This document shows positions 15,483 through 24,587 of a DNA stretch of 32,840 bases, one piece after another (within the stretch, counting starts at the first letter, position 1; each line of letters opens with the position of its first letter). Under the pieces are notes generated by a model. The model was not told the DNA's origin. It saw nothing but the letters and a program-made list of their open reading frames with translations, and searched no databases. A program made the translations under genes and the position numbers. Source of the DNA: Deltaproteobacteria bacterium (GTDB lineage: Bacteria > Myxococcota > Polyangia > Haliangiales > Haliangiaceae); the NCBI GenBank assembly GCA_018262455.1, contig JAGSPR010000011.1, forward strand, positions 1 to 32,840. The letters run 5' to 3'.

Positions 15483-18184
15483 TGCCACTCGTCGATCAGA
15501 TTCGCGACGAGCGCGGTCCAGCCGGTCTGATGGCTCGCCCCGATCCCGGCTCCGTTGTCGCCGTGGAAGTATTCGTAGAACAGCAGGTGGTCGCGCCAGT
15601 GGGGGTCGTCGACGAAGTGCTTGGCGCCGCCATAGACCGGCCGCTGGTTGTTCTTGTCGAGCAGGAAGATGCTGATCATCCGGCGCGCGATGTCCCGCGC
15701 CATCGCCTTCATCGTGATCGGCTCACCATGAGAGGCAGGCGTCCGGATCGGCATGCGCCCGCCGAACGCGGTCCCGAGCTTGCGCAGCGACTCGATGATG
15801 AGGAACGTCGTCGGGAACCAGATCGGGCCGCGCCAGTTCGAGTTGCCGCCCTTCATCTTCGACGCCGACTCGGCGGGCTCGTAGCCGACCACGCTGTGCC
15901 CGAACACGAACGGCTGGGACTCGTGCGCCTTCGAGAGCGAACGGATCCCGAACTCCGAGAGGAATTCCTCCTCGTTGTGCATGTGGTGGAGTAGACCCTG
16001 CAGCTGGTCGGTGTTCACGATCGTCAGCAGGTAGGTCGTCTTGCCGTCTGGTCGCTCGAGCGTGTGGATCACATGCTCGACCATCTCGCGCCGGTTCTTG
16101 AGGAACCAGTTGAGGTTCGCGGTGAATTCCTTGAAGGGCTCGATCCATTCGAGCTCCAGGCGCTCGACGGCGAATAGCGGGATCAGCCCGACCAGCGAGC
16201 GCACGCGAAACTTGTGGTAGCTGCGATCGGCATGTTCGAGCACGTCGTAGAAGAAGCCGTCCTTGGCGTCGAACAGTGCGTAGTCCCGACCGCCCATGTG
16301 CTTCATCGCATAGGCGACGTAGACGTAGTGCTGGAGGAACTTGCTCGCCATGCTCTCGTAGACCGGATTCTCCTTGGCGAGCTCGAGCGCGATCCGCATC
16401 AGGTTCAGGCAGAACATGCCCATCCAGCCCGTGGCATCGGACTGGTGCAGCGTCGAGCCGTCACTGCTCTTGTCGCTGCGATCGATGACGGTGATGTTGT
16501 CGAGACCGAGGAAGCCACCCTCGAAGATGTTGTTGCCCTCCTTGTCGACCTTGTTGACCCAGCTCGCGAAGTTGATCAGGAGCTTGTGGTAGCAGCGCTC
16601 CAGCCACTCGCGGTCCTTCGTGCCGTAGCGCGAGTTCTCCATGTTGTAGATCCGCCACACCGCCCACGCGTGGACGGGCGGGTTGAGATCGGAGAACTCC
16701 CACTCATAGGCGGGCAGCTGACCACTCGGGTGCTGGAACTGCTCGAACAGCAGCATCCACAGCTGGTCCTTGGCGAACCGCGGATCGACGAGCGCGAACG
16801 GGACCGTGTGGAACGCGAGGTCCCACGCCGCGAACCATGGGTACTCCCACTTGTCGGGCATCGACATGACGCGCATCGAGTTGAGGTGGCGCCAGTGCTG
16901 GTTGCGGATCCGGTGCCGTGACTTGGGCGGCGGAGACTCCGGGTTGTCGCCGTCGAGCCAGCGCCCAACATCGAACAGGTAGCTCTGCTTGGTCCACAAG
17001 AGCCCCGCGAGCGCACGGCGCTGGACGAGCTTCTCGTCGGTCGAGGCGGTCTTCGGCGCCAGCGTCTCGTAGAAGATGTCGGCCTCGGCGCGGCGCTGAT
17101 CGACGATCGCGTCGACCTCGGCGAGCGCGTCGCGCTTCTTGCCATCGGTGAACCGCAGCCGGAGCACGACACTGCCGCCGGCCGGCACCATGTACTTGTA
17201 GTGGAGCGCGGCCTTCGTGCCACGCTGCCCGGGCCCCGCGGGCTTCGTCGCGTCGGGCTGGCCCTCGACGACCGCGCGATGGAACGCGTCCTTCGTGTAC
17301 GGCGTGCGACTGGTATTGCCGGGGCCGTAGGCCCGCGCGCCGTTGGTCTCGTTGTCGGTGACCATGACCCCGGCGTTCTCCGTGGGCCCTATCAGCCAGC
17401 GCATGCCGAGCCGGTAGTACGCCGGCATGTTGCGATCCGGCGGCATGTCGCCATCATCAGCCATCAACGCGATCGAGTTGCCGTCGCGCTCGACATCGAT
17501 GCGTGGCTCGGGGAGGGGGTTCGCGCCCCACGCCCAGGTGTTGCGAAACCACAAGGTCGGCAGGATGTGAAGGGGCGCGGCCTCGGGGCCCCGGTTGTGC
17601 GCGGTGATCCGGACCGAGATGTCGTCGTGCGACGACTTGGCGTACTCGATGAAGATGTCGAAGTAGCGGTTGTCGTCGAAGATTCCGGTGTCGATCAGCT
17701 CGAATTCGGGGCCCTGTCCCCCGCGTCGCTGGTTCTCTTCGATCAGTCGCCGGTACGGGAACTCGGCCTGCGGATACTTGTAGAGCAAGCACATGTACGA
17801 GTGCGTCGGCGTGTTGTCGACGTGGAAGTAGTATTCCTTCACGTCCTCGCCGTGGTTGCCCTCGTGCGGGTTGACCCCGAACAGCCGTTCCTTGAGGTGG
17901 CCATCGCGGCCGTTCCAGAAGGTCGGCGCGAAGCACAGCAGCTGGTAGCGATCGCAGATGCCAGCGATCCCGTCCTCACCCCAGCGGTACGCCTTCGCGC
18001 GCGCGCTGTCGTAGGTCACAAACCCCCACGCGTTGCCGTCCGCCGAGTAGTCCTCGCGCACGGTGCCCCAGGAGCGATCGGCCAGGTACGGCCCCCATCG
18101 CCTCCAGCCGCTGAGGTCATCGCGAATCGAGCTTGCGCGCTCGCGCTCCTTGTCGAAGGAGGCCGGGTCGGCGTTCTTGGTCAT
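15479..18184 (-). CDS. GH63-family glucosidase (MGH1-type glucoside hydrolase)
   Basis: ATG at 18184 has GAGGA about 9 nt upstream and gives 901 residues; a further in-frame start at 18241 is less likely. The N-terminal part ([33 protein letters not shown]) and the beta-sandwich region lead into an (alpha/alpha)6 catalytic region with [34 protein letters not shown] and [16 protein letters not shown]. These fit the GH63/mannosyl-oligosaccharide glucosidase-like family; bacterial members act on alpha-glucosides such as glucosylglycerate, trehalose-like or mannosylglycerate compounds. The Asp after EWEFS is a good candidate acid. There is no signal peptide, so it is probably cytoplasmic. As first gene of a likely operon with fbp and tal, it may supply glucose to glk from a storage or compatible-solute glucoside. 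Confidence 0.85.
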   Translation of the reverse strand: MTKNADPASFDKERERASSIRDDLSGWRRWGPYLADRSWGTVREDYSADGNAWGFVTYDSARAKAYRWGEDGIAGICDRYQLLCFAPTFWNGRDGHLKERLFGVNPHEGNHGEDVKEYYFHVDNTPTHSYMCLLYKYPQAEFPYRRLIEENQRRGGQGPEFELIDTGIFDDNRYFDIFIEYAKSSHDDISVRITAHNRGPEAAPLHILPTLWFRNTWAWGANPLPEPRIDVERDGNSIALMADDGDMPPDRNMPAYYRLGMRWLIGPTENAGVMVTDNETNGARAYGPGNTSRTPYTKDAFHRAVVEGQPDATKPAGPGQRGTKAALHYKYMVPAGGSVVLRLRFTDGKKRDALAEVDAIVDQRRAEADIFYETLAPKTASTDEKLVQRRALAGLLWTKQSYLFDVGRWLDGDNPESPPPKSRHRIRNQHWRHLNSMRVMSMPDKWEYPWFAAWDLAFHTVPFALVDPRFAKDQLWMLLFEQFQHPSGQLPAYEWEFSDLNPPVHAWAVWRIYNMENSRYGTKDREWLERCYHKLLINFASWVNKVDKEGNNIFEGGFLGLDNITVIDRSDKSSDGSTLHQSDATGWMGMFCLNLMRIALELAKENPVYESMASKFLQHYVYVAYAMKHMGGRDYALFDAKDGFFYDVLEHADRSYHKFRVRSLVGLIPLFAVERLELEWIEPFKEFTANLNWFLKNRREMVEHVIHTLERPDGKTTYLLTIVNTDQLQGLLHHMHNEEEFLSEFGIRSLSKAHESQPFVFGHSVVGYEPAESASKMKGGNSNWRGPIWFPTTFLIIESLRKLGTAFGGRMPIRTPASHGEPITMKAMARDIARRMISIFLLDKNNQRPVYGGAKHFVDDPHWRDHLLFYEYFHGDNGAGIGASHQTGWTALVANLIDEWQ

Positions 18185-18214
18185 GAGCGTCCTCGGATGG
18201 CCCGCCTCCCGGTT

Positions 18215-18232
18215 CGCCAGCGTCCGCTGGCG
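18215..18232. promoter_or_regulatory. Perfect inverted repeat (8-2-8) upstream of the GH63 gene
   Basis: CGCCAGCG (18215-18222) and CGCTGGCG (18225-18232) are exact reverse complements separated by TC. The site lies 31-48 bp upstream of the GH63 start, in the 173-bp divergent gap shared with the MMPL gene. Position and symmetry fit an operator for a dimeric repressor. A role as an mRNA hairpin in the 5' leader is the alternative. Confidence 0.5.
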
Positions 18233-18277
18233 TCCCTCCATGTCAGCGCAGCCACCTCATCCTTCGTCCAACATTCT

Positions 18278-18300
18278 TCGTACCAGCGCTTCTGGTACGA
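18278..18300. promoter_or_regulatory. Perfect inverted repeat (9-5-9) in the divergent GH63/MMPL promoter region
   Basis: TCGTACCAG (18278-18286) and CTGGTACGA (18292-18300) are exact reverse complements with a CGCTT spacer. It lies about 95-116 bp upstream of the GH63 start and 58-80 bp upstream of the MMPL start. The octamer TCGTACCA recurs at 13538-13545, ahead of tal. This is a good operator candidate. An 11-bp direct repeat GACCGCAAGGT follows (18299-18309 and 18349-18359), the second copy touching the MMPL start. Confidence 0.55.
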
Positions 18301-18357
18301 CCGCAAGGTCATGTGAGGGCGGCTTGCTGCCGGTGACGTCGAGGGCTAGACCGCAAG

Positions 18358-20799
18358 GTGAGCCGGACCGAAACGCTCGCCGTTCGCTACGCTGTCTGGC
18401 TGCGAAGGCGCGCTCGGGCGCTCGTCGTGCTCAGCGTGGTCGCGTTCGCCGGGTCGGCCTATCTCGTCGCGGACCGCCTGCCGGTGCTCGCCGATTTCTC
18501 GCACCTGCTGCCGCAGGACGCACCGTCGGTGCGCGATCTCCGGAGGCTGTCTGAACGCCTGGTCGCGCGCGACACCGTGCTCGTCATCGTGCGTGCGCCG
18601 GATCCCTCGCGCAGGGCGGCGGCGGCCTCCGAGCTGGCGCGCGGGGCGCGGGCGATCCGCGCGGGCCTGGTCGAGCGGGTGGAGGAGGATGACGCGGAGA
18701 CCCGCGCGTTCGTGCTCGCGCACCGTCACCTCTTGGTCCCGCTCTCTGACCTGATCGAGGTGCGTGACTCGCTCGCTCGCACGGTCCGAGCGAACAAGCT
18801 CGCCGCCAACCCACTGTTCATCGATCTCGACGACAGTCGCGCGACTGGCGTGCGCGATCGCGCCCGGCTCGACGAGCTCGCGGCGACGTGGCGCGAGGCC
18901 GAGACCCGGCTCCTGCGCTCGAGCTATACGAGCCCCGACGGCAAGCTCGGGCTCGTCGTGATCCGGACGACGTTCTCGACGACCGACGTCGGGCGGGGCA
19001 AACAGCTGCTGGCCGAGCTCGCTGACCTCCGCGCGCGCATCCAGGGGGGGCATCCTGGCGTCGAGATCGGCTTCACCGGCGGCGTGACGACCGCGGTCGC
19101 CGAGCACACCGCGCTGCTCGGTAGCGTGCTGCGGTCGTCGGTGATCACCGGCGTCCTCGTCGCGCTCTTGCTCGTCGTGTACCTGCGAAGCGCGCGGCTC
19201 GTCGTGTTGCTCGCGTGCAACCTCGGGCTCGCGACCACTGCGGCGTTCGCGGTTGCGGTGTTCACCGTGGGCCACCTCAACGCGGCGACCGCGTTCCTGG
19301 GCGCGATCATCGCCGGTAATGGCGTCAACTACGGCATCCTGCTGATCGCGCGCTACCGTGAGGAGCGGATGCAGGCCGAGGCGACTCGTGCCATGGGCCT
19401 CGCGATCGCGCGCACGCTGAGACCGACGCTGATCGCCTCCTTCGGCGCCGCGATCGCGTACGGCTCGCTGGCGGTGACGAGCTTTCGCGGGTTCGCGGAC
19501 TTCGCGACCGTTGGCTCGATCGGCATGCTGCTGTGCTGGCTCGCGAGCTACCTCGTGCTTCCCGCCCTCGTGCTGTGGTTCGCACCGGGGCCGGACGAGG
19601 CGCACGACCATGGTGCCGGCAGTGGCCTCGGTCGCGTCCTCGCTCGCATCTTCGGTACGGCTCGGCCGGCGACCGTGCTGTGGGTCGCCGGGGGGCTCGG
19701 GTTGGTCGCGACGGGCATCGTCGCCCGCTACCTGATCGCCGATCCGTTCGAGTACGACATGCACGCGCTTCGCTCGGTCGGCCCCGCCGCCGCCGAGAGC
19801 CAGCGCTGGCTGCGGATCTCCGATGCCGTGTTCGGCAAGAGCATCAGCGGCAGGATCATCATCGCCGCCGATCGCAGGGACCAGGTGCCGTTGATCGTGA
19901 ACGCGCTCCGGGCCATCGAGGCCGATCGGCCGCCCGCCGAACGCGTGATCGGTGGCGTGTCATCGATCCTCGATGTGGTGCCTCCGGACCAGCCGCAGCG
20001 GATCGCGGTGCTCGGCGAGATCCAGTCGATGCTGGACGATCCCGCGATGCAGCAGCGCGACCAAGCAGGCCAGGCGATGGCGCGCGAGTTGCGGCCTCCC
20101 GAGGTGCTGCGTCCCGTGACCGTGGAGGAGTTGCCCCCGGAGATCCGCGAGCAACTCACCGAGCGCGACGGCCGCGTCGGTTACCTCGTGTCGGTCCGAC
20201 CGGGTCCCAAGCTCGACCAGTGGAATGGCCGCGATCTGATCCGGCTCGCGTCGGCGGTTCGATCGCTGCGGCTCGCCGATGGCGAGACCGTGACCACATC
20301 TGGCACGAGCGTGATCTTCGCGGACATCATGAGCGCGCTCGAGCAGGATGGGCCTGTCGTCACGCTGGTCGCCGCATGCAGCCTGGTGGTCATGGTCGTG
20401 TTCGTGGCCGGTCGCCGCCGGATCGCGCTCGCGGTCCTGGTGGCGACGTGCGCCGGCAGCCTCGCGATGGTCGCGGTGTGCGCGCTGATCGGGCTGCGGG
20501 TCAACTTCCTGGATTTCGTCGCGCTCCCGATCACGCTGGGGCTCGGCGTCGACTACGCGATCAATGTCGCGCATCGCGCGCAGGCTGGAGCGAATCCGGC
20601 GCTGCTGTTGCGGACGACCGGGAGCGCCGTCCTCGTGTGCTCGCTCACCACCATCATCGGCTACGCGTCGCTGCTGTTTGGCCAGAACCAGGCGATCCGC
20701 GGCTTTGGCCTCGCGTCGCTGCTCGGCGAGATCACGTGCGTGATCTCCGCGCTCGCACTCGTGCCGGCGATCGTGTTCGCCGAGCGCCGATGGGTCTAA
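18358..20799 (+). CDS. MMPL/RND-family transporter
   Basis: An 813-residue membrane protein from GTG 18358 (MSRTETLAVRYAVWLRRRARALVVL). It has the MMPL layout: one membrane segment, a ~200-residue periplasmic loop, five membrane segments (from GVTTAVAEHTALLGSVLRSS to about 405), then a repeat of the same plan (second loop ~450-645, membrane bundle ~650-810). VYLRSARLVVLLACNLGLATT and the loop ITLGLGVDYAINVAHR are typical of the family, which exports lipids and hydrophobic compounds using the proton gradient (MmpL, HpnN types). The next gene starts 65 bp downstream on the same strand and encodes a lipid-head-group-type transferase fusion. A lipid or phosphodiester cargo is inferred; the actual cargo is unknown. 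The ribosome binding site is weak. Confidence 0.85.
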   Translation: MSRTETLAVRYAVWLRRRARALVVLSVVAFAGSAYLVADRLPVLADFSHLLPQDAPSVRDLRRLSERLVARDTVLVIVRAPDPSRRAAAASELARGARAIRAGLVERVEEDDAETRAFVLAHRHLLVPLSDLIEVRDSLARTVRANKLAANPLFIDLDDSRATGVRDRARLDELAATWREAETRLLRSSYTSPDGKLGLVVIRTTFSTTDVGRGKQLLAELADLRARIQGGHPGVEIGFTGGVTTAVAEHTALLGSVLRSSVITGVLVALLLVVYLRSARLVVLLACNLGLATTAAFAVAVFTVGHLNAATAFLGAIIAGNGVNYGILLIARYREERMQAEATRAMGLAIARTLRPTLIASFGAAIAYGSLAVTSFRGFADFATVGSIGMLLCWLASYLVLPALVLWFAPGPDEAHDHGAGSGLGRVLARIFGTARPATVLWVAGGLGLVATGIVARYLIADPFEYDMHALRSVGPAAAESQRWLRISDAVFGKSISGRIIIAADRRDQVPLIVNALRAIEADRPPAERVIGGVSSILDVVPPDQPQRIAVLGEIQSMLDDPAMQQRDQAGQAMARELRPPEVLRPVTVEELPPEIREQLTERDGRVGYLVSVRPGPKLDQWNGRDLIRLASAVRSLRLADGETVTTSGTSVIFADIMSALEQDGPVVTLVAACSLVVMVVFVAGRRRIALAVLVATCAGSLAMVAVCALIGLRVNFLDFVALPITLGLGVDYAINVAHRAQAGANPALLLRTTGSAVLVCSLTTIIGYASLLFGQNQAIRGFGLASLLGEITCVISALALVPAIVFAERRWV

Positions 20800-20864
20800 G
20801 AGGTCGACGGTCTTCGAGTTGCAGGATTCGCTCGTCAGCATTCGAACCCACCGGGAGCGAGCGC

Positions 20865-23321
20865 GTGAGTCACAGCAATACTTCGATCGGAGCTCCAGTG
20901 ATCATTCTCGAGCGAGGGCGCCGGCCGGATACCGCGGTGATCCTCGCAGCCGGCAGCGGCTCCGGGACGCCGGGCGAGCTGCCGGGGCCGCTGCAGCGCG
21001 TGCATGGGACGCGGATCATCGAACGCGCGATCCTGGCGCTCCAGGCGGCAGGCGTGCGGCGATTCATCGTTGTGATCGGGGCGCACGGCGAGATCATCGC
21101 AGCGCAGGTGTCGCGGATGCGCCGGCTTCGCGGTCTGGCGATCGAGCTCGTCTGGTGCCCGACGTGGGCCGCGGGCATCGGTCATAGCCTCGCGGTGGGC
21201 GCCGCGGCCGCCGCTGGGCCGTTCTATCTCGCGATGGCCGATCACGTGTTCGATCCCGCGATCGTCCGGCGGCTCGGCGACGCTGCGGTCGCGCGGCCGT
21301 TCGACATTCACCTCGCGACCGACCGGTTCGCGGGGGTGTGCGATGTCGAGGAGGCCACCAAGGTCGCGTCCGACGATGACGTGGTCACCGCGCTGGGCAA
21401 GGACCTCGCGGTCTACGACCGGGTCGATGTCGGAGTGTTTGCCTGTCCCGCGTCGCTCGCGATCGGCGCATCCGACGCGGTGGCGGCGGGTGCCGCCTCG
21501 GTCAGCGAGGTCATGCGATCGATGATCCGAGCGGGCCGCATGCGATCCGTCGCCATCGACGGGCTGGTGTGGCAACACGTCGACTCGCCGGCGATGCGTC
21601 GCGAGGCCGAGCGCCGCCTGTTGATGTCGACCCGCAAGCCCAGTGACGGACCGGTCTCGCGCGTGCTCAATCGTCCGGTGTCGGCCGCGGTGACCCGCGT
21701 GCTCGCCCGCGCGCATGTCACGGCGAACCAGGTAACCACCGTGGTGTTCGCGCTGGGGATCGCCGCGGCCCTGCTGATCGCGAGTGGATCGTGGCACCAG
21801 CTCATCGTGGCCGCCGTGCTGATCCAGCTTGCCTCGATCCTGGACGGCTGCGACGGCGAGCTGGCGCGCGTCGATCTGCGCGCCAGCCGGTTCGGTGCCT
21901 GGTACGACACGCTCACCGACAACGTGCGCTACGCGGCGATGGTCGCGAGCTGCGCGGTGGGCTTGTATCGCCGGGACGGCGGGCTCGGCTACCTCATCCT
22001 CGGCGGGGCGTTCCTGGTTGGCGCCGTCTACCTGGTGGCGAGCATGCTCGCGCACCTGCGGCAGACGGGGGCGGCCGGCACGCACCTCGTGATCGTGGCG
22101 AAGGTGGAGGCCGAGGCCGCGAACCAGCAACGCGGGCCGCTGTTCCGCGGGCTCTATGCCCTGCGGAAGCTGGTGAAGCAGGATGTGCTCGCGCTCATCG
22201 CGGCGGTTGCGTTGGTCCTCGATCTCCCCGAGGTCGTGCTCGTTGGTGGCGTGCTTGCCGTGATCGGGATGATTCTCGCCGTCGACCTCACGCTTGCGCC
22301 TACCGAGCCGGGGCGCCGCGGCATGCGATTCGTGATGGGCGTCGCCGGTGTCGCGCTGCTCGGCTGGCTGATCGTCCAGACACCCATCGACGCGATCGCC
22401 GGCGCGCTTCAGGCGATGGGGTGGCCCGTCTTGCTCGCCGTGCCGATCGTGCTCGGGTGGATGTTCATCAATAGCCGCGGGCTCTCGGCGTTGCTTGGAC
22501 GTCGGGTCGGCTGGCGCCCGCTGTTCTACAACCGCATCGTCGGCGACGGCTACAACGCGATCGTGCCTGCTGCCGGCATCGGCGGCGAGCCCGTGCGGAT
22601 CGCGCTGCTGGGTGCCCACATGTCGGCGGCCGACGCGTCGCTCGCGGTCGTCTGCGATCGCGCGATCAACATCGCGGCTGCGTTTCTGATCTCGGCCGCG
22701 GCGATCGTCGTTTCCGTGGTGTGGCTGCCGTTGCCACGCGAGCTCGGGGTGGCGGCCGGGACGTACGCGGCCCTGGCGGTCGTCGGGTCGGTCGCGTTGA
22801 TCGCGATCGTCCGCGGCGGCGTGTCAGGTCGTCTGGTCGCGCTCGTGGCTCGCTGGCTCGGCGGTGACACGCTGCGGCCGGGTCCGGGGAGCTCGATCGG
22901 GAGCCGGCCAATCGCGATCGCCCTGGGCTGGAACCTGCTCGGCCGCGCGTGCGCCGGGCTCGAGGTCCTGCTGTACGCGCACTTGCTCGAGATCCCGCTG
23001 TCCGCGCTCGAGGTCGTGTTCGTGACCGGCGTGCTCCATGCCGTGGGTACCGCGACGTTCGTGGTTCCCCAAGGCATCGGGGTGGCCGAGGCCGCGTCCG
23101 TCTACGCCCTGCAAGTGCTCGGGTACCCGCCGGAGCTCGGCTTGGCATTCGGGCTCGTGCGCCGCGCGCGGTTGCTCGTGTTCTCGGCCGCCGCGGTCGG
23201 GCTGCATCTCCTCGATCGGCGGGCGAGGGTGGCTGTCGAGGGCAAGCCCGCGCCCGCGCCCGCACCGGTCGCCATCGTCGCGCCGCTCATCGCGATCGAT
23301 CCTAGAACTCGGTCAGCTTGA
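20865..23321 (+). CDS. Three-domain fusion: IPCT-like nucleotidyltransferase, CDP-alcohol phosphotransferase, UPF0104/LPG-synthase-type membrane domain
   Basis: GTG at 20865 follows GGGAG and gives 818 residues; a second GTG at 20898 after GGAG is possible. Domain 1 (about 20-245) resembles inositol-1-phosphate cytidylyltransferase: VILAAG, AMADH with D126, VEEATKV, GKDLAVYDRVDVG and HVD. However, the nucleotide loop reads AAGSGSG...LPGPL, with Gly34 and Gly41 where Arg and catalytic Lys (GxGxR, PKPL) are expected. Domain 2 (about 265-480) has the complete CDP-alcohol phosphotransferase motif D(x)2DG(x)2AR(x)8G(x)3D(x)3D with D327, D330, D348 and D352. Domain 3 (about 485-785) is a multi-pass UPF0104/LPG-synthase TM-like domain (VPAAGIGGEPVRI). 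Domains 1-2 match the bifunctional IPCT/DIPPS arrangement that makes phosphodiester polyols. The third domain may flip the product. Confidence 0.82.
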   Translation: MSHSNTSIGAPVIILERGRRPDTAVILAAGSGSGTPGELPGPLQRVHGTRIIERAILALQAAGVRRFIVVIGAHGEIIAAQVSRMRRLRGLAIELVWCPTWAAGIGHSLAVGAAAAAGPFYLAMADHVFDPAIVRRLGDAAVARPFDIHLATDRFAGVCDVEEATKVASDDDVVTALGKDLAVYDRVDVGVFACPASLAIGASDAVAAGAASVSEVMRSMIRAGRMRSVAIDGLVWQHVDSPAMRREAERRLLMSTRKPSDGPVSRVLNRPVSAAVTRVLARAHVTANQVTTVVFALGIAAALLIASGSWHQLIVAAVLIQLASILDGCDGELARVDLRASRFGAWYDTLTDNVRYAAMVASCAVGLYRRDGGLGYLILGGAFLVGAVYLVASMLAHLRQTGAAGTHLVIVAKVEAEAANQQRGPLFRGLYALRKLVKQDVLALIAAVALVLDLPEVVLVGGVLAVIGMILAVDLTLAPTEPGRRGMRFVMGVAGVALLGWLIVQTPIDAIAGALQAMGWPVLLAVPIVLGWMFINSRGLSALLGRRVGWRPLFYNRIVGDGYNAIVPAAGIGGEPVRIALLGAHMSAADASLAVVCDRAINIAAAFLISAAAIVVSVVWLPLPRELGVAAGTYAALAVVGSVALIAIVRGGVSGRLVALVARWLGGDTLRPGPGSSIGSRPIAIALGWNLLGRACAGLEVLLYAHLLEIPLSALEVVFVTGVLHAVGTATFVVPQGIGVAEAASVYALQVLGYPPELGLAFGLVRRARLLVFSAAAVGLHLLDRRARVAVEGKPAPAPAPVAIVAPLIAIDPRTRSA

Positions 23322-24468
23322 TGGTGCCGGCCGTCCGGAGACCGGTCGTCGATGGCCCGTTGCTGGCGTGATCGACCCCGTACACGATCAACGTACCCGC
23401 CGGATCGATGTACACCCCGCCACCTGCGTCGAGGTTGCATTGCATGCTGCCATTTCGGCACTGGACGCGGCGCTTGGCGAGCTTGGTGATCGTGATCGAT
23501 CGCGAGCCCTCGACCACGAACAGGTCGACCCACTGCGACCCGAACACCAGGCCGTGCTGGTGGGTCCCAACGAGATAGAGCCGGTGGTCAGTGCCGGCGA
23601 TCAACTGGAGGTTCTGGTAGTCGCCGAAGTGGGCATCCCCGATCGCCGTGCGTAGGTCCCGGGCATGCCAGCTATCGAGGTACCGCCATCGGGTGGCGCG
23701 GATGTTCGTCGTCGTGGACTGGTAGAAGTCGAGCGTTCGAGCGTCCCGCCGCCCGATCAACAGCACGAAGCTGCCGTCCGCCAGCTTGGCGAGTGCGGCC
23801 GTGCCGGCCTCGGAGCTGATCCCCCCGGGGACCTCGTGGGCGATGACTCCGATCGACGCCGCGCGAGCCGGGTCACTGAGGTCGAACAGCTCGACCCGCG
23901 ATCCGAGCCCGTTGCCTTCGAGTGGGACGGCCAGCACCTTGCCTGCGAGCTGCGCACCGCCGGCGTGCGGATGCGCGCTCCTCGCATGGACGTTGTCGAC
24001 GACGCAGTCGGTCGCAGGGGGTGCGGTGACGTCGAGCCCGCGCCCGCCGCTCCGGTTCGACCGCAGCCGGCCACCGTCGGTGTCACGGCTCGCGAGCCGG
24101 ACGACCTCGACCACGGCATCGCTCGCGCTGCGCTTGGCGCGGGTCAGCAGGAGATAGTTCGAGTACGCGCCAGCCATGCGCTGGATGCTCTGCCAGTGGC
24201 GCACGCGCGTCGGAGGATCTGCCATGACGCCCGGGTGAAACCCGAGTGCCTCGCCGCGCTGGCGCAGCCTCGCGATCTGACCGATCATGTCGCGGACGGG
24301 CGGGTTGCAGTCGAAGCTGTCGTACGCACATCCGACATCGGGAGCGAGCGCGATCGTGGCTGCCGACGGATGCTCCAGCGGGTGCGCCAGCGGCCGACCG
24401 ATCATCCCGCAGCCGGTCAGGACCAGTGCAATCCCGAGCGCGAAGGAGTCACAACGAGAACCGCCCAT
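23302..24468 (-). CDS. Uncharacterised lipoprotein, possible beta-propeller
   Basis: ATG at 24468 gives MGGSRCDSFALGIALVLTGC, a lipoprotein signal with lipidation at Cys20; the mature protein would be ~369 residues. Longer in-frame starts would put charged residues ahead of the signal. The body has recurring strand-like blocks (VVEVVRLASRD, KVLAVPLEGNG, RVELFDLSDPARAASIGVI, SFVLLIGRRDARTLDFYQS, LQLIAGTDHRLYLVG), consistent with a beta-propeller. DLSDPARAASIGVI is reminiscent of LVIVD-type repeats. No catalytic residues are evident. Its stop overlaps the convergent fusion gene by 20 bp. Its start is divergent from pgi across 119 bp containing an imperfect palindrome. Function is unknown. Confidence 0.7.
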   Translation of the reverse strand: MGGSRCDSFALGIALVLTGCGMIGRPLAHPLEHPSAATIALAPDVGCAYDSFDCNPPVRDMIGQIARLRQRGEALGFHPGVMADPPTRVRHWQSIQRMAGAYSNYLLLTRAKRSASDAVVEVVRLASRDTDGGRLRSNRSGGRGLDVTAPPATDCVVDNVHARSAHPHAGGAQLAGKVLAVPLEGNGLGSRVELFDLSDPARAASIGVIAHEVPGGISSEAGTAALAKLADGSFVLLIGRRDARTLDFYQSTTTNIRATRWRYLDSWHARDLRTAIGDAHFGDYQNLQLIAGTDHRLYLVGTHQHGLVFGSQWVDLFVVEGSRSITITKLAKRRVQCRNGSMQCNLDAGGGVYIDPAGTLIVYGVDHASNGPSTTGLRTAGTIKLTEF

Positions 24469-24529
24469 GCAGCCGATGAAAGTAACACGCACGCCATGGT
24501 GAAGAGCGCGCGCGTCGCTCTGTCGGTCG

Positions 24530-24553
24530 GTGCGATCTAAGACAGATTCGCAC
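24530..24553. promoter_or_regulatory. Imperfect inverted repeat upstream of pgi
   Basis: GTGCGA-TCT (24530-24538) pairs with AGA-T-TCGCAC (24544-24553), nine base pairs with one bulged T, around AAGAC. It lies 35-58 bp upstream of the pgi start in the divergent gap with the minus-strand lipoprotein gene. It could be an operator or a leader hairpin. Confidence 0.35.
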
Positions 24554-24587
24554 AACGGCGAGCGCGAACGTGATTTGCTCTGCGCCC

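Noticed and set aside
19533..20864. N-terminal extension of the fusion ORF inside the MMPL gene
   Set aside because: The frame is open by chance; the extension is Arg-rich shadow of the MMPL gene, and GTG starts with ribosome binding sites occur at 20865 and 20898.
20835..22619. Long minus-strand ORF opposite the three-domain fusion, ending near a tRNA-like TTCGAA stretch at 20841-20846
   Set aside because: The ORF has shadow composition. Around TTCGAAT on the minus strand the flanking five bases (GTGGG and GCTGA) do not pair, so no T-arm or tRNA forms.
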